A DNA stretch of 64,000 bases, from contig NC_009403.2 in NCBI RefSeq assembly GCF_000002875.2, positions 599,001-663,000 on the forward strand, in the 5' to 3' direction. Below, piece by piece: positions 10,722 through 21,039 of this stretch (positions are counted from its first letter, which is position 1; each line of letters starts with the position of its first letter). The DNA is from Leishmania infantum JPCM5 (Eukaryota; Euglenozoa; Kinetoplastea; Trypanosomatida; Trypanosomatidae). The notes under the pieces were generated by a model. That model did no database searches. It saw only the letters and a list, made by a program, of their open reading frames with translations, and was not told where the DNA came from. The translations under genes were made by a program, and so were the position numbers.

Positions 10722-11339
10722 TTTTTTTCTTCGATGTGTCCTTTTCTCTGCCATGCGCCGACCGGTCAAACTTCACACTCTACACCGGCCAGCCGCAGGC
10801 CCCACCCACGTGGTGCGAAGAAGCCGCAGGCGCGCGCTACAGCAATGCGCCGACCCAGTCATCTGAGCTCGGCCCCTGCCTCGAGCTCCTCCCCCCCCCC
10901 CAGCCTCCTCGCAGGTCGCCTCACAGCCATGCCCATGGTGCCGGTCACCACCTCGTGCGACCCTCGGGGTGGCTCACGCTCCCCACAGCAGTAGGCAGCG
11001 AGGACCGTCTGATATGCGCTCGAGTCACGCCGACACTTCGCCCATCAGGCGGATGGCACAGACGCGTTCGCTGTCGCAGGTGGCTCCGATGCAACGCCAT
11101 CCAGGGCCTCGACCGCCGACATCAACAGCGATGCATCGCTCTGACCCCCCCCTACGTCGTAGGGGGGATGGCCCTGTCACCAGCAGAAGCGGCTCTGCAG
11201 CTGGCAGGAAAGGGGATAGCGGGAGGGGGCTGCTCGGCCACCCCCCCCCTGTGGAATAATGTGAATGCACTGGGCTCTGAGATACCATGCGCTGCAATGC
11301 CTCCCCCCCCCCCTCTCTCACCTCCTCCGTCATCAAGGG
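10722..11339 (-). repeat. SIDER-like short retroposon, copy 2 (antisense)
   Basis: Reverse complement of copy 1 (3371-3948) over its whole length, including the tail that copies 3-5 lack (tcgatgtgtccttttctctg on the + strand). In element orientation it ends in gaag followed by seven A, indicating the retroposon 3' end and therefore the orientation of the whole family. The 5' end on the + strand is near ctcctccgtcatcaaggg. It lies in the 3' UTR/spacer between the RMDN-like gene and the TUTase gene, opposite to the direction of transcription. No target-site duplication was recognised. Confidence 0.7.
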
Positions 11340-12130
11340 AGTAGGGTGGAATGGAAGAACGAACCAAAAACAAAGGTCGAGAAGGGCGAACGCGTACCGC
11401 GCGCGCCTGAGGCGTGGCTGTGCAAAGTGGCGTCGGTAATGCCCTGTGTCGACCGCAGACCCGACGACACCGAGAGAGGAAAAAGAGAGGGCAGATGACG
11501 CACTGGAAGCGCGCGCACTCACGCACACACACATCCATCAAAGAGAACTGCCAAAGGACGCGGTGTCGCGTGCCGGGCGAGTAGGTTTGTGAGGTTGCCC
11601 TTCTTCATCCCCACCCCCACCCCTCACCCTTTCCCCTTCCTCTTCCCCTCACGACTGTCAACGAGAATGCTGGGCAAAGAGGTAGAGTCGTCCGGGTTGT
11701 CTTTCCTGTGCATGGGCGTGCTGCAGCGCCGTTCACCGCACGAGCCAGCAGAGCGGTGCTTCATTCGTGCCCTTCAGGCTTCCGCAGCTGGACACCTCGC
11801 GATCGACTTCGAAAGCTGTCTCACCCGCATCCCATTTCCCATCGTTACGTTTACACCTCTATCATGATGATCAAAACCCATGCTACGAAAGGAAAGAGAT
11901 ACATAGTAGCACGAGTAGTGCTATAGCCTTATCGGAAGCGGCGAAGGTGACGTGCACACACACACACACACTCACACGCGCCCCCACATACCGGTTGCGC
12001 ACGCGTGACTGTGCACATCCGCGTGGCAGTGCGGCCTTGCTCGCCGAGTCTATATCATCCAGAACGCAAACCTGCACACGCATACTCGGCCTCTCGTACA
12101 GGACACATAAAGGTCATCAATATCACCATC
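11340..12130. other. 5' spacer of the TUTase gene
   Basis: No gene seen. It contains pyrimidine-rich tracts (about 11597-11655), a (CA)n run at about 11955-11975, and the leader of the next gene. Confidence 0.5.
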
Positions 12131-14932
12131 ATGACCGAAAAGGAAGCGAATGACTTGATCGCCTCTGCCTTCAGCTCTGAGGCGATGGTGGAGGCGGTTG
12201 CGCGTGTTGTCGCGTCCGGCTACGAAAAATGCTCACTCTGCAACAACATCATTGAAGGCGAAGCCGAGCATGTTCTGCGGGAGCATCCGCATGTGCAGCA
12301 TATTCACACAATGGTGGCAAAGCCCATATCGCCACTGCCCGCTCGGGGAAGCCAGGACCAGGCTTCGATGGATGTCGGCTCCTTCGCGGTTGCAACGTCT
12401 GTCAAGGCTGATCGCGGCGAGGACGCCTTCCGTGTCGTACAGCGCGCGCGGGCGCAGCTCCATCGCCTCCTAGATGGCATGCAGGGCATCGAGGGGCACG
12501 TGTACCTGTTCGGCAGTGTTGTTTCAATGGGCTCGTGGGACGGCGTCGGCGATGGCGACTTTTCTTTCATATGCCCCAAATGGTACACTCTGCCGGCTCC
12601 GCATGGGCAAGTGGTGGTGCGGGAGGAGGCCGTGGAAGAGGACAGTGACGACGAAACCCTTGCAGGGCGGAAGGAGGGCAAGGAAGTGGAAGAGAGCTCA
12701 TCCGTTGGAGAAGCTGATGACTTCGGTACAGTCTCTGCCACCGCGCTGCGTCACGCGAGCCCAGGAAAATCAGCTGAGGACGCCGCCACGGAGAAATCCC
12801 AGTCGTCGGTGCTGTCTCTGAAGAAGGAGAAGCGCATTATTTGCAACATCGCGGCGCGGCTGCGGGACGCCGGCTTCCGTTTCGAGGAGCTGGACCTTGT
12901 CTTGAGCACGCGCATTCCTGTTGTGCGGCGTAAGCGGGCTGAGCAAGAGCCTCTTCGCCTGCACGCCGCCCCGCAGGGGTCCTTCATTTGTGTTCGCTTT
13001 GACACGGCACACGCCGAAGAGCAGTTCCGCAACGAGCGTCTGAGCCGCGTCATCTCCACCTACAACGCGGAGGAGGTGCCAAGCCGAGGCAATCAGCGCG
13101 GCCGCTCGCTCGTACTGTGTGTGCCGGACTCCACCGACGCCATTCATCTCATGTCACAGTGGAAGCGCAAAAATGGGGTGCGGAGGGAATGGCTGGGTAA
13201 CCGCCGCTCACCGGAGATCTTCTCCATCGACTTTGACCTTTCGTGCCGCTGCAACGGTATACGCAACAGCTGGTTGCTGCGGCGGTACCTCGCACAAAGT
13301 GAAGTGTTCCGCGTGGGCAACGTCTTTCTCAAGACGTGGAGCAAGGCGTGTGGTGTGAACAACTCCCGGGTCGGCTTCCTGACTTCGTATGCGGTCTCTG
13401 TGTTGTGGATTTACTTCCTGCTGCGTCGTGGTGAGGTCGTCTTTGTGAACCCTGCGGACATCCCGGCGCTGCCGAACCCGAAGGAGCAGATGGAAGTGCC
13501 CTACATTCCTCTGTGGCCCGCAGTGGCCGACGCTGAGGCCGATGCGGCTCGGACGGCGCGCCTCGGTAGCCTCCTACGAGGCTTCTTCTACTTTTACGGA
13601 GAGGAGTTCGACTGGGGCGCACACGTTGCGACGATACGGCAGCCGTGCGACAGCGCCGCCGATATTCGTACCAAGGAGGACCTTGGCTGGGAGAAGTCTG
13701 ACACGTTGAGCCTAGTGCTCCGAGACCGCTGCTACCACATCTTCTCCATCGAGGACGTCTACGAGGACGACCTCGACTTGGGCAGGCACCTCACACCGGA
13801 GAAGGCGGGTTGGATACGCCTCCAGTTTCGCCTCGCCTATCGACTGTGCTGCTCGACCCGGCGCGCTGGCGGAGCTGCAGGGCCGTCGCCGTTGTGGCAG
13901 CTATTTGATACACCGCGGAAGCGAGCAGAAGATGTGCTGCACGCCCGACTGTACGCGTACCTCCTGCGCAATACCGAGGACGCAGCGGCGCCCATTTCCG
14001 AGATCCTCGAGCAGCTGGGTGTGGATGAGGAGTCGGAGGCAGTGGATGCGGACACGAAAGAAGATCCCCTGTACCTTGCCTGCGCGTACGAGCTGGGCAA
14101 TCGACTGTGCGACCTCTGGTTCGACGATGCGCAAGTTGCGCAGGACACCGCGTTCCACAAAATGTACAACCGACGCAGCATGGACTACACCCCGCCGGCG
14201 AACCCCACGACATGCGGCGAATGGGCCGCTGTGTGCACCGATGACCTCCAAGAGCACCATGATCCAACAAGCGTGCATCAGCAGCGCTGTGTGCGACTGG
14301 TTCCACCACTGAGAAGTGAGGCTGGTGCTCCTGCGCCACACTTCCAGGCGGCAAACGCGCCAGCGCGTGAGCGGGCTCTGCAGCTCATCAAGTCACGCCG
14401 CCAGTATGAAGAGTGTGCACGGGAGCTGGGGGCCCATGCGGCGAAGAAATCCAACCAGGCCCCGGCGGCTGTGGTTGGTGTGCCGCTTAAAAAATCAGCC
14501 GCCGGCATGCTGTACCCCCATTGCTTCTACCCGCTTCAACAGCACCGACTGTTCGAGACGTACGCGGCTCGCGCAACGTTCACACGCTGCGTCCGGGACG
14601 TGATTGAGGAGATGGCGCTGCTTCGTGGCGCCGACGCACCGGCGGCATTTGGGGAGAGAGGCGATGTCCTGCACGACCGCAATAAGCTCTTGCGGTACCT
14701 CAAGAAGCGACTCTGCTCCAGCGTAGTAGTCGCAGATCCGACCTACGAAGCAGTGCTTCAGTTTGTATGTCTGCCGACGGAGCCCTACATTCACGCTCCG
14801 CAGCTGCCGCACGGGCACAATGAGCGACCAACGCTCCACCCGACACCGCTTTTCCTCAGCCTCGTTGGTGACGGTAGTAGCGGTGCCGGTGTTGCGGCTA
14901 AGGCAAAGGTTCCCCGCGCGCGCCCGCCGTAG
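12131..14932 (+). CDS. Terminal uridylyltransferase (TUTase)
   Basis: A 933-residue protein of the DNA polymerase beta nucleotidyltransferase superfamily. The nucleotidyltransferase signature is FGSVVSMGSWDGVGDGD (residues about 128-143); Asp141 and Asp143 are the likely first two metal ligands, with the third acidic residue in FSIDFDLSC (Asp367 or Asp369). The more than 200 residues between them include a middle domain insert, as in the RET1/RET2 editing TUTases. A PAP-associated region follows with WSKACGVNNS and SYAVSVLWIYFLL. A possible C2H2 zinc finger, CSLC followed by HPHVQHIH, lies at 34-59. The family adds U residues to RNA, in kinetoplast editing or in cytosolic/mitochondrial RNA processing. 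Which paralogue this is cannot be fixed; the N-terminal finger and insert recall RET1 or TUT3. The start is the first ATG after a non-coding leader. Confidence 0.88.
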   Translation: MTEKEANDLIASAFSSEAMVEAVARVVASGYEKCSLCNNIIEGEAEHVLREHPHVQHIHTMVAKPISPLPARGSQDQASMDVGSFAVATSVKADRGEDAFRVVQRARAQLHRLLDGMQGIEGHVYLFGSVVSMGSWDGVGDGDFSFICPKWYTLPAPHGQVVVREEAVEEDSDDETLAGRKEGKEVEESSSVGEADDFGTVSATALRHASPGKSAEDAATEKSQSSVLSLKKEKRIICNIAARLRDAGFRFEELDLVLSTRIPVVRRKRAEQEPLRLHAAPQGSFICVRFDTAHAEEQFRNERLSRVISTYNAEEVPSRGNQRGRSLVLCVPDSTDAIHLMSQWKRKNGVRREWLGNRRSPEIFSIDFDLSCRCNGIRNSWLLRRYLAQSEVFRVGNVFLKTWSKACGVNNSRVGFLTSYAVSVLWIYFLLRRGEVVFVNPADIPALPNPKEQMEVPYIPLWPAVADAEADAARTARLGSLLRGFFYFYGEEFDWGAHVATIRQPCDSAADIRTKEDLGWEKSDTLSLVLRDRCYHIFSIEDVYEDDLDLGRHLTPEKAGWIRLQFRLAYRLCCSTRRAGGAAGPSPLWQLFDTPRKRAEDVLHARLYAYLLRNTEDAAAPISEILEQLGVDEESEAVDADTKEDPLYLACAYELGNRLCDLWFDDAQVAQDTAFHKMYNRRSMDYTPPANPTTCGEWAAVCTDDLQEHHDPTSVHQQRCVRLVPPLRSEAGAPAPHFQAANAPARERALQLIKSRRQYEECARELGAHAAKKSNQAPAAVVGVPLKKSAAGMLYPHCFYPLQQHRLFETYAARATFTRCVRDVIEEMALLRGADAPAAFGERGDVLHDRNKLLRYLKKRLCSSVVVADPTYEAVLQFVCLPTEPYIHAPQLPHGHNERPTLHPTPLFLSLVGDGSSGAGVAAKAKVPRARPP

Positions 14933-14948
14933 TAGTACTAGCGACTGA

Positions 14949-15428
14949 AGGCGCGGCCCGCGTTCGCCCTCCCAGACCCCTCCCCGTCGCGGGCGTCAAG
15001 AAGAACGCGCCAGCCGCGACCCCTGCTCCCGTGGTGCGCAAGGGCTACAACGGTCGCGTAAGGGAAAAAGAAAGAAAAGAACACCGCCAGCCAGTGCGAT
15101 TCCTGCACCGCCACCAACACCACTTCAGAGACCGTCTGCATCCAAGGTGCATCAGCGGCGTCGCAAAACGGGCACCTGTGACAACTGTAGCCGACAACAC
15201 GTAGAGACATTCCCGTTTACCCTGTCAGACAAGGATAGCGGCTTCTACTGCACCAGGTACTGGGCCAACTATTCGTCAAGCGCTGTCCCTGGGAGTCCAG
15301 GAAGGCAGAGGAGGGTCAGTGATGCTGTGGTTTGGATGATCGTCGGCCTCTCTTCCATCATCTCGCTGTCAAGAAACGCACATTCTGGCTTCCGTTTGTC
15401 AGTCTCCGCTGAGGTGCAAATAACCTAA
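14949..15428 (+). pseudogene. Possible out-of-frame C-terminal remnant with a Cys motif
   Basis: A 160-codon frame with no ATG until near its end. It is basic and proline-rich, followed by TCDNCSRQ and, 16 residues after that block, YCTRYW, which looks like half of a zinc ribbon. Another frame of the same DNA just upstream, at about 15096-15144, also reads a Cys pair (CDSC then TVC). Either this is a frameshifted 3' continuation of the TUTase gene or chance in GC-rich DNA. Codons look sensible and the lack of a start argues against an independent gene. Confidence 0.3.
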
Positions 15429-16026
15429 GCGTGAATGTAGGTATCGGGTGTAGTCTCGAACAAATCACGCAAGAAACGTAGCGACGGTGCGCCTGTCATC
15501 GAACGCTGCCGATTCGCCGCGGCCGCGTGCTGCACCGCAGCCATTCCCGTTCGACTCTCTGTCCCCTCCACTTCCTCTCCCCTCACCACCGCTTCGCCTT
15601 TTTTTCCCTCAACCTTGACCTTGGTGTCACTGACACGCGCGCGTGCCCACTGTGGCTCGAGCCCACCGATCATCGCCTCCGCAGTCGCCGCTTTCGCACC
15701 ACACACTACCTGTTTGCTTGATTCTCTTGTTTTTTTTTGTTTGTACTCCTCAGAACGCAGAAACTACTAGCGCGCGCACACGCACACACCTCGCCCAACC
15801 AGTGCTTTTAAACCCCTCTTGCCTCCACTATACCCGCTCACTTCCACAGCAGCACCTGCTACACACTGTACCTTTTCCCGCCTTGTTTTTCGTATTCGCC
15901 CTTTGTTTTTTTTTTTGCTTTTTTGATTCCAACGCTCTCTTCTCCGCTCACGCATCCGCCGCCCCCCCCCCCTGCACCCCGTCACGTCCTTCTCGTGCGC
16001 ACGTTGCACAACAAGTATCGGCAAAG
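15429..16026. other. 5' spacer of the cysteine peptidase gene
   Basis: No gene seen. Several strong poly-T/C tracts (15545-15610, 15725-15760, 15870-15950) precede AG dinucleotides and suit trans-splicing of the peptidase mRNA. Confidence 0.55.
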
Positions 16027-17091
16027 ATGGCGCGCCGCAACCCCTTTTTTTTTGCGATAGTGGTAACTATCCTGTTCGTGGTGTGCTACGGTTCCGCTCT
16101 TATCGCCCAGACACCTCTCGGCGTCGACGACTTCATTGCCTCGGCGCATTACGGACGCTTTAAGAAGCGCCACGGCAAGCCCTTCGGCGAGGACGCCGAG
16201 GAGGGTCGACGCTTCAACGCCTTCAAGCAGAACATGCAGACAGCCTACTTCCTCAATGCGCACAACCCGCACGCGCACTACGACGTGTCCGGCAAGTTCG
16301 CGGACCTCACCCCGCAGGAGTTCGCCAAGTTGTACCTGAACCCCAACTACTACGCGCGCCACGGCAAGGATTACAAGGAGCACGTGCACGTCGACGACAG
16401 CGTCCGCAGTGGTGTGATGTCGGTGGACTGGCGTGAGAAGGGTGTCGTGACGCCGGTGAAGAACCAGGGAATGTGCGGCTCGTGCTGGGCCTTCGCCACC
16501 ACTGGCAACATCGAAGGCCAGTGGGCTTTAAAAAACCACTCGCTGGTTTCGCTGTCGGAGCAAGTCCTCGTGTCGTGTGACAACATCGATGATGGGTGCA
16601 ACGGCGGGCTGATGCAACAGGCAATGCAATGGATCATCAACGATCACAACGGCACTGTGCCCACGGAGGACAGCTACCCCTACACCTCTGCCGGCGGCAC
16701 GAGGCCTCCGTGCCATGACAACGGCACCGTCGGCGCCAAAATAAAAGGTTACATGTCCCTGCCGCATGACGAGGAGGAGATCGCGGCTTATGTAGGGAAG
16801 AACGGCCCAGTCGCCGTCGCCGTCGACGCGACAACCTGGCAGCTGTACTTTGGCGGTGTGGTCACCCTCTGCTTCGGGTTGTCGCTCAACCACGGTGTGC
16901 TCGTTGTCGGCTTCAACAGACAAGCGAAACCGCCGTACTGGATCGTGAAGAACTCGTGGGGCTCCTCGTGGGGTGAGAAGGGGTACATCCGCCTTGCCAT
17001 GGGCAGCAACCAGTGCTTGCTGAAGAATTACGTCGTGACGGCCACGATTGACGACTCCAACACCTCACACGTGCCGACGACAGCGGCCTAG
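16027..17091 (+). CDS. CPA: Cathepsin L-like cysteine peptidase A
   Basis: A 354-residue papain-family (clan CA, C1) preproenzyme. Residues about 7-28 are a hydrophobic signal/anchor segment, and about 32-125 an inhibitory I29 prodomain with the GKFADLTPQEFA motif. The mature domain starts near DDSVRSGVMSVDW. It contains the catalytic Cys153 in QGMCGSCWAF, His289 in LNHGVLVVGF and Asn309 in WIVKNSWGSSWG, so it should be active. The extra Gly-Val-Met just before SVDW is typical of Leishmania CPA. The protein is expected in lysosome/megasome compartments. The frame ends at TAG 17089-17091 shortly after the catalytic domain, as usual for CPA, but the same frame stays open after it (see next entry). 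Confidence 0.95.
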   Translation: MARRNPFFFAIVVTILFVVCYGSALIAQTPLGVDDFIASAHYGRFKKRHGKPFGEDAEEGRRFNAFKQNMQTAYFLNAHNPHAHYDVSGKFADLTPQEFAKLYLNPNYYARHGKDYKEHVHVDDSVRSGVMSVDWREKGVVTPVKNQGMCGSCWAFATTGNIEGQWALKNHSLVSLSEQVLVSCDNIDDGCNGGLMQQAMQWIINDHNGTVPTEDSYPYTSAGGTRPPCHDNGTVGAKIKGYMSLPHDEEEIAAYVGKNGPVAVAVDATTWQLYFGGVVTLCFGLSLNHGVLVVGFNRQAKPPYWIVKNSWGSSWGEKGYIRLAMGSNQCLLKNYVVTATIDDSNTSHVPTTAA

Positions 17092-17445
17092 CCGGAGCCC
17101 AGCCCCACGGCGCTTGTGCAGATGAACTGTTTGAGTGGGTGCGCGCGGCTGTGCACAAACACGACCTATCCGACCGGTGTGTGCCTGAAGCGTAAGAATG
17201 GCGGCTCTGCCCAGGTAGCCTGTGGCAAATCCGAGACGGTGGAGCTTCTCTACGACTCGCCGGGCTGCTCCGGGCCTGCCAACGAGGCCCGCGTGCCGCC
17301 GAGCCTATGTATGTGCAGCTACGCCGGCTACCTCCAGAACGTCCGCACTGAGTCTGTCGCTGCGGTGAGAACCAACGACGCCGTCTCTAACTTGGCCAAG
17401 CCGCTCATCTTAGGCCAACCACACGCGAGGCACGCAGACATCTAG
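17092..17445 (+). pseudogene. C-terminal-extension-like frame of a cathepsin L, directly behind the CPA stop
   Basis: In exactly the CPA frame, the TAG at 17089 is followed by 117 open codons to TAG 17443-17445. They begin with a Pro/Ser/Thr linker (PEPSPTALVQ) and then a Cys-rich domain: MNCLSGCARLC, NTTYPTGVC, VACG, SPGCSGP, PPSLCMC. This pattern matches the C-terminal extension known from Leishmania CPB and trypanosome cathepsin L, including an N-glycosylation sequon before a PTGxC motif. CPA is normally described as lacking this extension. No trans-splice signal lies between the two parts, so this is either a relic left by a stop mutation or a product of stop-codon readthrough. Confidence 0.75.
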
Positions 17446-18690
17446 GACTGGCAGGATGCACTGTGCGCTGTGCACCTCAGCCGCACCGATGCGGATCCCT
17501 CCCTCAACCTCTCTTTGGATGCCTCTCTGCCTTCCCCCGAGTGCCATGAAGTCATGACCCTACCGTATACCTCTGCGGTAGTCCCTTTCGAAGTGCACCT
17601 ACTCGCGACGAGTCCGCGCGGCTTGTCACAGTCCATTGCGACTCGCAGCTCGTCAGCTTGCACAACGCGATCTGGCGCACAGCTGATAAGACAGTGCAAG
17701 AGCACCGTGCCGGCCACCGCCACCCCCTGCCTCCACCACCATCGCGAGCATCGTACTCTCTTGCTTTACCTGAAGAGCGACGACGGTCTCTGCCCCGTCT
17801 CTCTGTCCGTTTGCTGTTCCTTTCATATTTGTTGTTTCGCCTTCACCACCCCGTTCTTTTCGTGCTTTTTGCTTTTCCTTCCGACTGACATGCACGCATA
17901 TATATATATATATATATTTGCATATACATGCGATGGTGCAGGCGTGCCATGGACAGTGAAATGCCGACGACGAAGGCCCGCCATCTCTCTCCCCCTCGCG
18001 TCCTCCTCCCCTTCCCAAGCCAGCAAGCGAGTGCGTCGGTCCGTGCGAATATATGTAATGCTTCTTTGGTTTCCTTTACTTCTTCCTCTTATTTATTTGT
18101 GCACGGTTTGCTCCGAGCACAACGGTGCGGCGAGATCGGAGGACAACGGCGTTTTCTTGTCGTCGTCTAGTGGCAGCGAGACCTCTGCTCTACCCGACAA
18201 CGTCACTGCAGGCCTCCGCCCTCTTTGAGAGAGGGCCCCAGTGACCTTACACGGACCATTCTCTCTCGTTGTTTCCACGGTCCTTGCCTTCAGCGCAAGT
18301 CTCCTCGCCCATCCGACCTCGTTCATGTCCGCACCCGGTGAAACGGGTGGCCCCGCACGCACGCCGGCACACACAAGCGCAGGCGTATGCGCGGGTGTAC
18401 GCTCTTGTATGGAAGACGCACTCTGTTCCCGCCGGTACGGCCTCGGTGTAAGCAGCACGATGGCACACACACCGCCCAGAAGCCCGATCGACTGCAACGA
18501 ATATGCTGACTCGCGAGTGGCCTCGGTGTAACTCTCTCTCTCTCCGTCCCGCCCTATCACTGTGGCGAGGGAAAGGAAGTAATCGCATCTATGTCGCTTC
18601 CCTCTTGTCTCCCTGTCCGTCTCTCCCTCTGCTCCGCTTGTACTTTCTCTTCCTTCAATCCATTCATGTCCTCTTCCCCCCCCCATCCGT
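17446..18690. other. 3' UTR and spacer after CPA
   Basis: No gene supported. It has an (AT)n microsatellite at 17898-17917 and pyrimidine-rich tracts. The 252-codon frame starting at 17470 is low complexity with no recognisable domain. Confidence 0.5.
17898..17917. repeat. (AT)n microsatellite
   Basis: A perfect dinucleotide run of 20 bases in the spacer downstream of CPA. Confidence 0.95.
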
Positions 18691-21038
18691 GACGACGTCA
18701 CAAAAAAAAAATCCCCGCATAGCTGAGCGAAGCGGAAACGAGCTGACGAGAGGGAAAGAAAAGGTGGGCGCATGCAGTGCTGCCGCGTATTCGGGGCCTG
18801 CGTGGGCCACCACCACCCATCCCCCGCCCCACCCCCCCGCCGACGAGGCGCCCAAGAGCAAGGCAGGGGGGCGCCCAAGCAAGCCGGCCCGGGCCGGAAG
18901 CAGGCCCTAGCACGCAAAGCGGCGGCCCACCCCGGCGCTGACCGGGGATCCGGGGGTGGGAAATTGCGCGGCCAGCGGGACGCACACCGGCCCAAACGGC
19001 GCGGCGACACCTGGGCCGCCACCGGAAACCCACGCCTGGGGCAGCTTCGGCGCAGCACCAAGCCCCAGCCCCCCCCCCCAAGACCCAACGGGGTAGGCCG
19101 CACGCCGCCAAACATGCAAGAACTTCCGGCCCTGCCGTCTGCGAGCCACCCGCGGGAATCAAGGCGCCCGGGGGGACTTGGCCCCTGACAAGGGCACGGC
19201 CATCCCAACCACCCACCCGCAGCTGGCCGCGGCAGCCAAAAGATGTGGCGCAGCCAGATGCCCAGGAAATCACCCAGTTAGCGGCAGCAATTGGCGAAAC
19301 AGACGAAGGTCTGCGGGAGGCACTCGTGTGTGTAGAGCCTCCCCCCCCCCCCCCCGCCCCAAACACCCGCATGGCTTTCGTGCGGTTCGGTCTTCCAGGC
19401 TGGGGCCGCGGGGGTTTGATTTGGCGATACATAAGGCAAGTTCCAGCGGCCCCACGGCGGCATGCGCCACCCCCTTTCGCAGGATGCGCACCCGATTACG
19501 CGGCCCGGGTTAGAGAACGCAAATGCAGGGGAAAACTGATCGCGCAGCCTTCGCCTGGTGACCCCATTTGAAAGGAGAGCGCGGCGCAGACCGCCGAACT
19601 CCCCGCGGCTGTCGATCCGCCAGGGGCGAGACAGGGTTGCGATACATGCCGAAATTCAGATTCAGTTGCCTTCTGCCACGCCATCCTGCAGCCAAACAAA
19701 AAGCACAACAGCTTCGTCTTCCGGGTTTGAAACCAGCTGCACAGCCGTTTCACCCTGTCCACCGGCGCCCGCTGCAGCTTTTCACCGGGAAAATCAAAGA
19801 CAACCTAATTTGTCGATACCTAAGCCTGCTTCACGACACGCAACAATCCACAGCACCTTTTTGGCGGCCGGAACCGCCCACCGTGGCAGCACTTGCCTCG
19901 GTGTCCGCGAAGTTTTGAAAATCATTCAAGTTGCTGACCCGCGTGTTCCCCCCAACCCGAAAGGCCCCATTTACACGCGCCAGGTGAAGAGCTGCTGGGG
20001 ACGGCGTGGGGCCCAAATTCCCCTGGCAAGGAATACGGCTGGCACACCGACCGCACACGTAAGAAAATCTGAACGAAATCCGTTGCGAAGTGGAAGCCTT
20101 CGCCCAGAAGAAGGGGCACAAGACCACACAGTTCGCCGTTTTCCTTGACCCCACGACAAATGACGCCAGCGAAAAAAAATGTACCCGGCCGACGCCCACC
20201 CCCTCCCGCCAGTAAGCCAAGGATGTGCCGGCTCCGGCGGGAAGCGGGGCAAGTGGGGCGTGATTACCCCGCCCAAAGCGGGCAACAAAGGGCGGCTGCC
20301 CAGGGGCCGGTGGTTGGGGCGCCGCCCGCCCACCCCCCGCGCCGAAACGCCGGCACGCAGCGCGCCCGACCCCACAGCCCCAACAGACCGCCCAAGGAGG
20401 AAGGGCGCCGCGGCCATCTTTCGCGAACGGGGGGTGGCGATGGCCACAAAGCGGCGCCGGCCCGACGGCCCAGCCCCGGCCGAAGAGCCCCCGCGACGTC
20501 ACAAAAAAAGACATTGTTTTGCGGCCAGGGACCCCACGAACAGCACGCCCCCCACGGCCGGCCGCATCCTGCGCAAGCCTCGGCCAAACGGAAAACAAGC
20601 ACACCGCCTTTTCATTTGGAGTTACGATCCCCACGGCAAAAAGCCACGGCGCCATTTCGCAAGCCCAAAGGGGGCCCAACTGTTCCGGGGGCGCCGGCCG
20701 CAAACCCCCCACCCACGAGAAGGCTGAAAAAACACCACCGGCGACCTTTTTTCAAAAGCAGAGAGCAGCCATTCGTTTTTCTGCGTTATTTACCTTTTGC
20801 ACAAAAGCAGCGCATTCCAGAGGAAGCGCGAACGCGGAAGTGGAAAGGGCGTTCGCCCGTTATCCGCCCCATGGCCTACCGCTACCGCAAATCCTTTCTT
20901 CGCTGCGCTTAAGCCGAAATACGCGGGGGCGCCGGGGGCCGCAGGGCCAAAGAAAAAAACACCCCCCGAAAGACGCAAACGGCCAGGATGCCGGGAGTGC
21001 GCCGGAAAGGGCTAGTTGCTGGAAGACGCCTGGATAGA
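18691..21038. other. Abnormal A/C-skewed, T-poor sequence left of the N
   Basis: The sequence is unlike the rest of the window: very GC-rich, full of doubled bases and homopolymers, and strongly short of T on the + strand (20341-20400 contains no T at all). Long open frames exist on both strands at once (for example 18093-19208 and 19831-20712 minus, 20145-20912 plus), which reflects missing stop codons and not coding; none has a recognisable domain. Together with the mirror-image half to the right of the N it looks like low-accuracy sequence reaching into a gap. The left edge is gradual. Confidence 0.6.
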
Positions 21039-21039
21039 N
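21039..21039. other. Ambiguous base N marking a probable assembly join
   Basis: The only non-ACGT character in the window. The composition changes from A/C-rich (T-poor) to G/T-rich (A-poor) at this point. Confidence 0.85.

Noticed and set aside
15643..16026. N-terminal extension of CPA from the open frame upstream
   Set aside because: It is Phe/Thr/Leu-rich translation of pyrimidine tracts; the ATG at 16027 gives the known preproenzyme with its signal segment.
18093..20912. Long open frames on both strands (up to 371 codons)
   Set aside because: They overlap each other on opposite strands, have no domain, and follow from the T-poor composition that removes stop codons.
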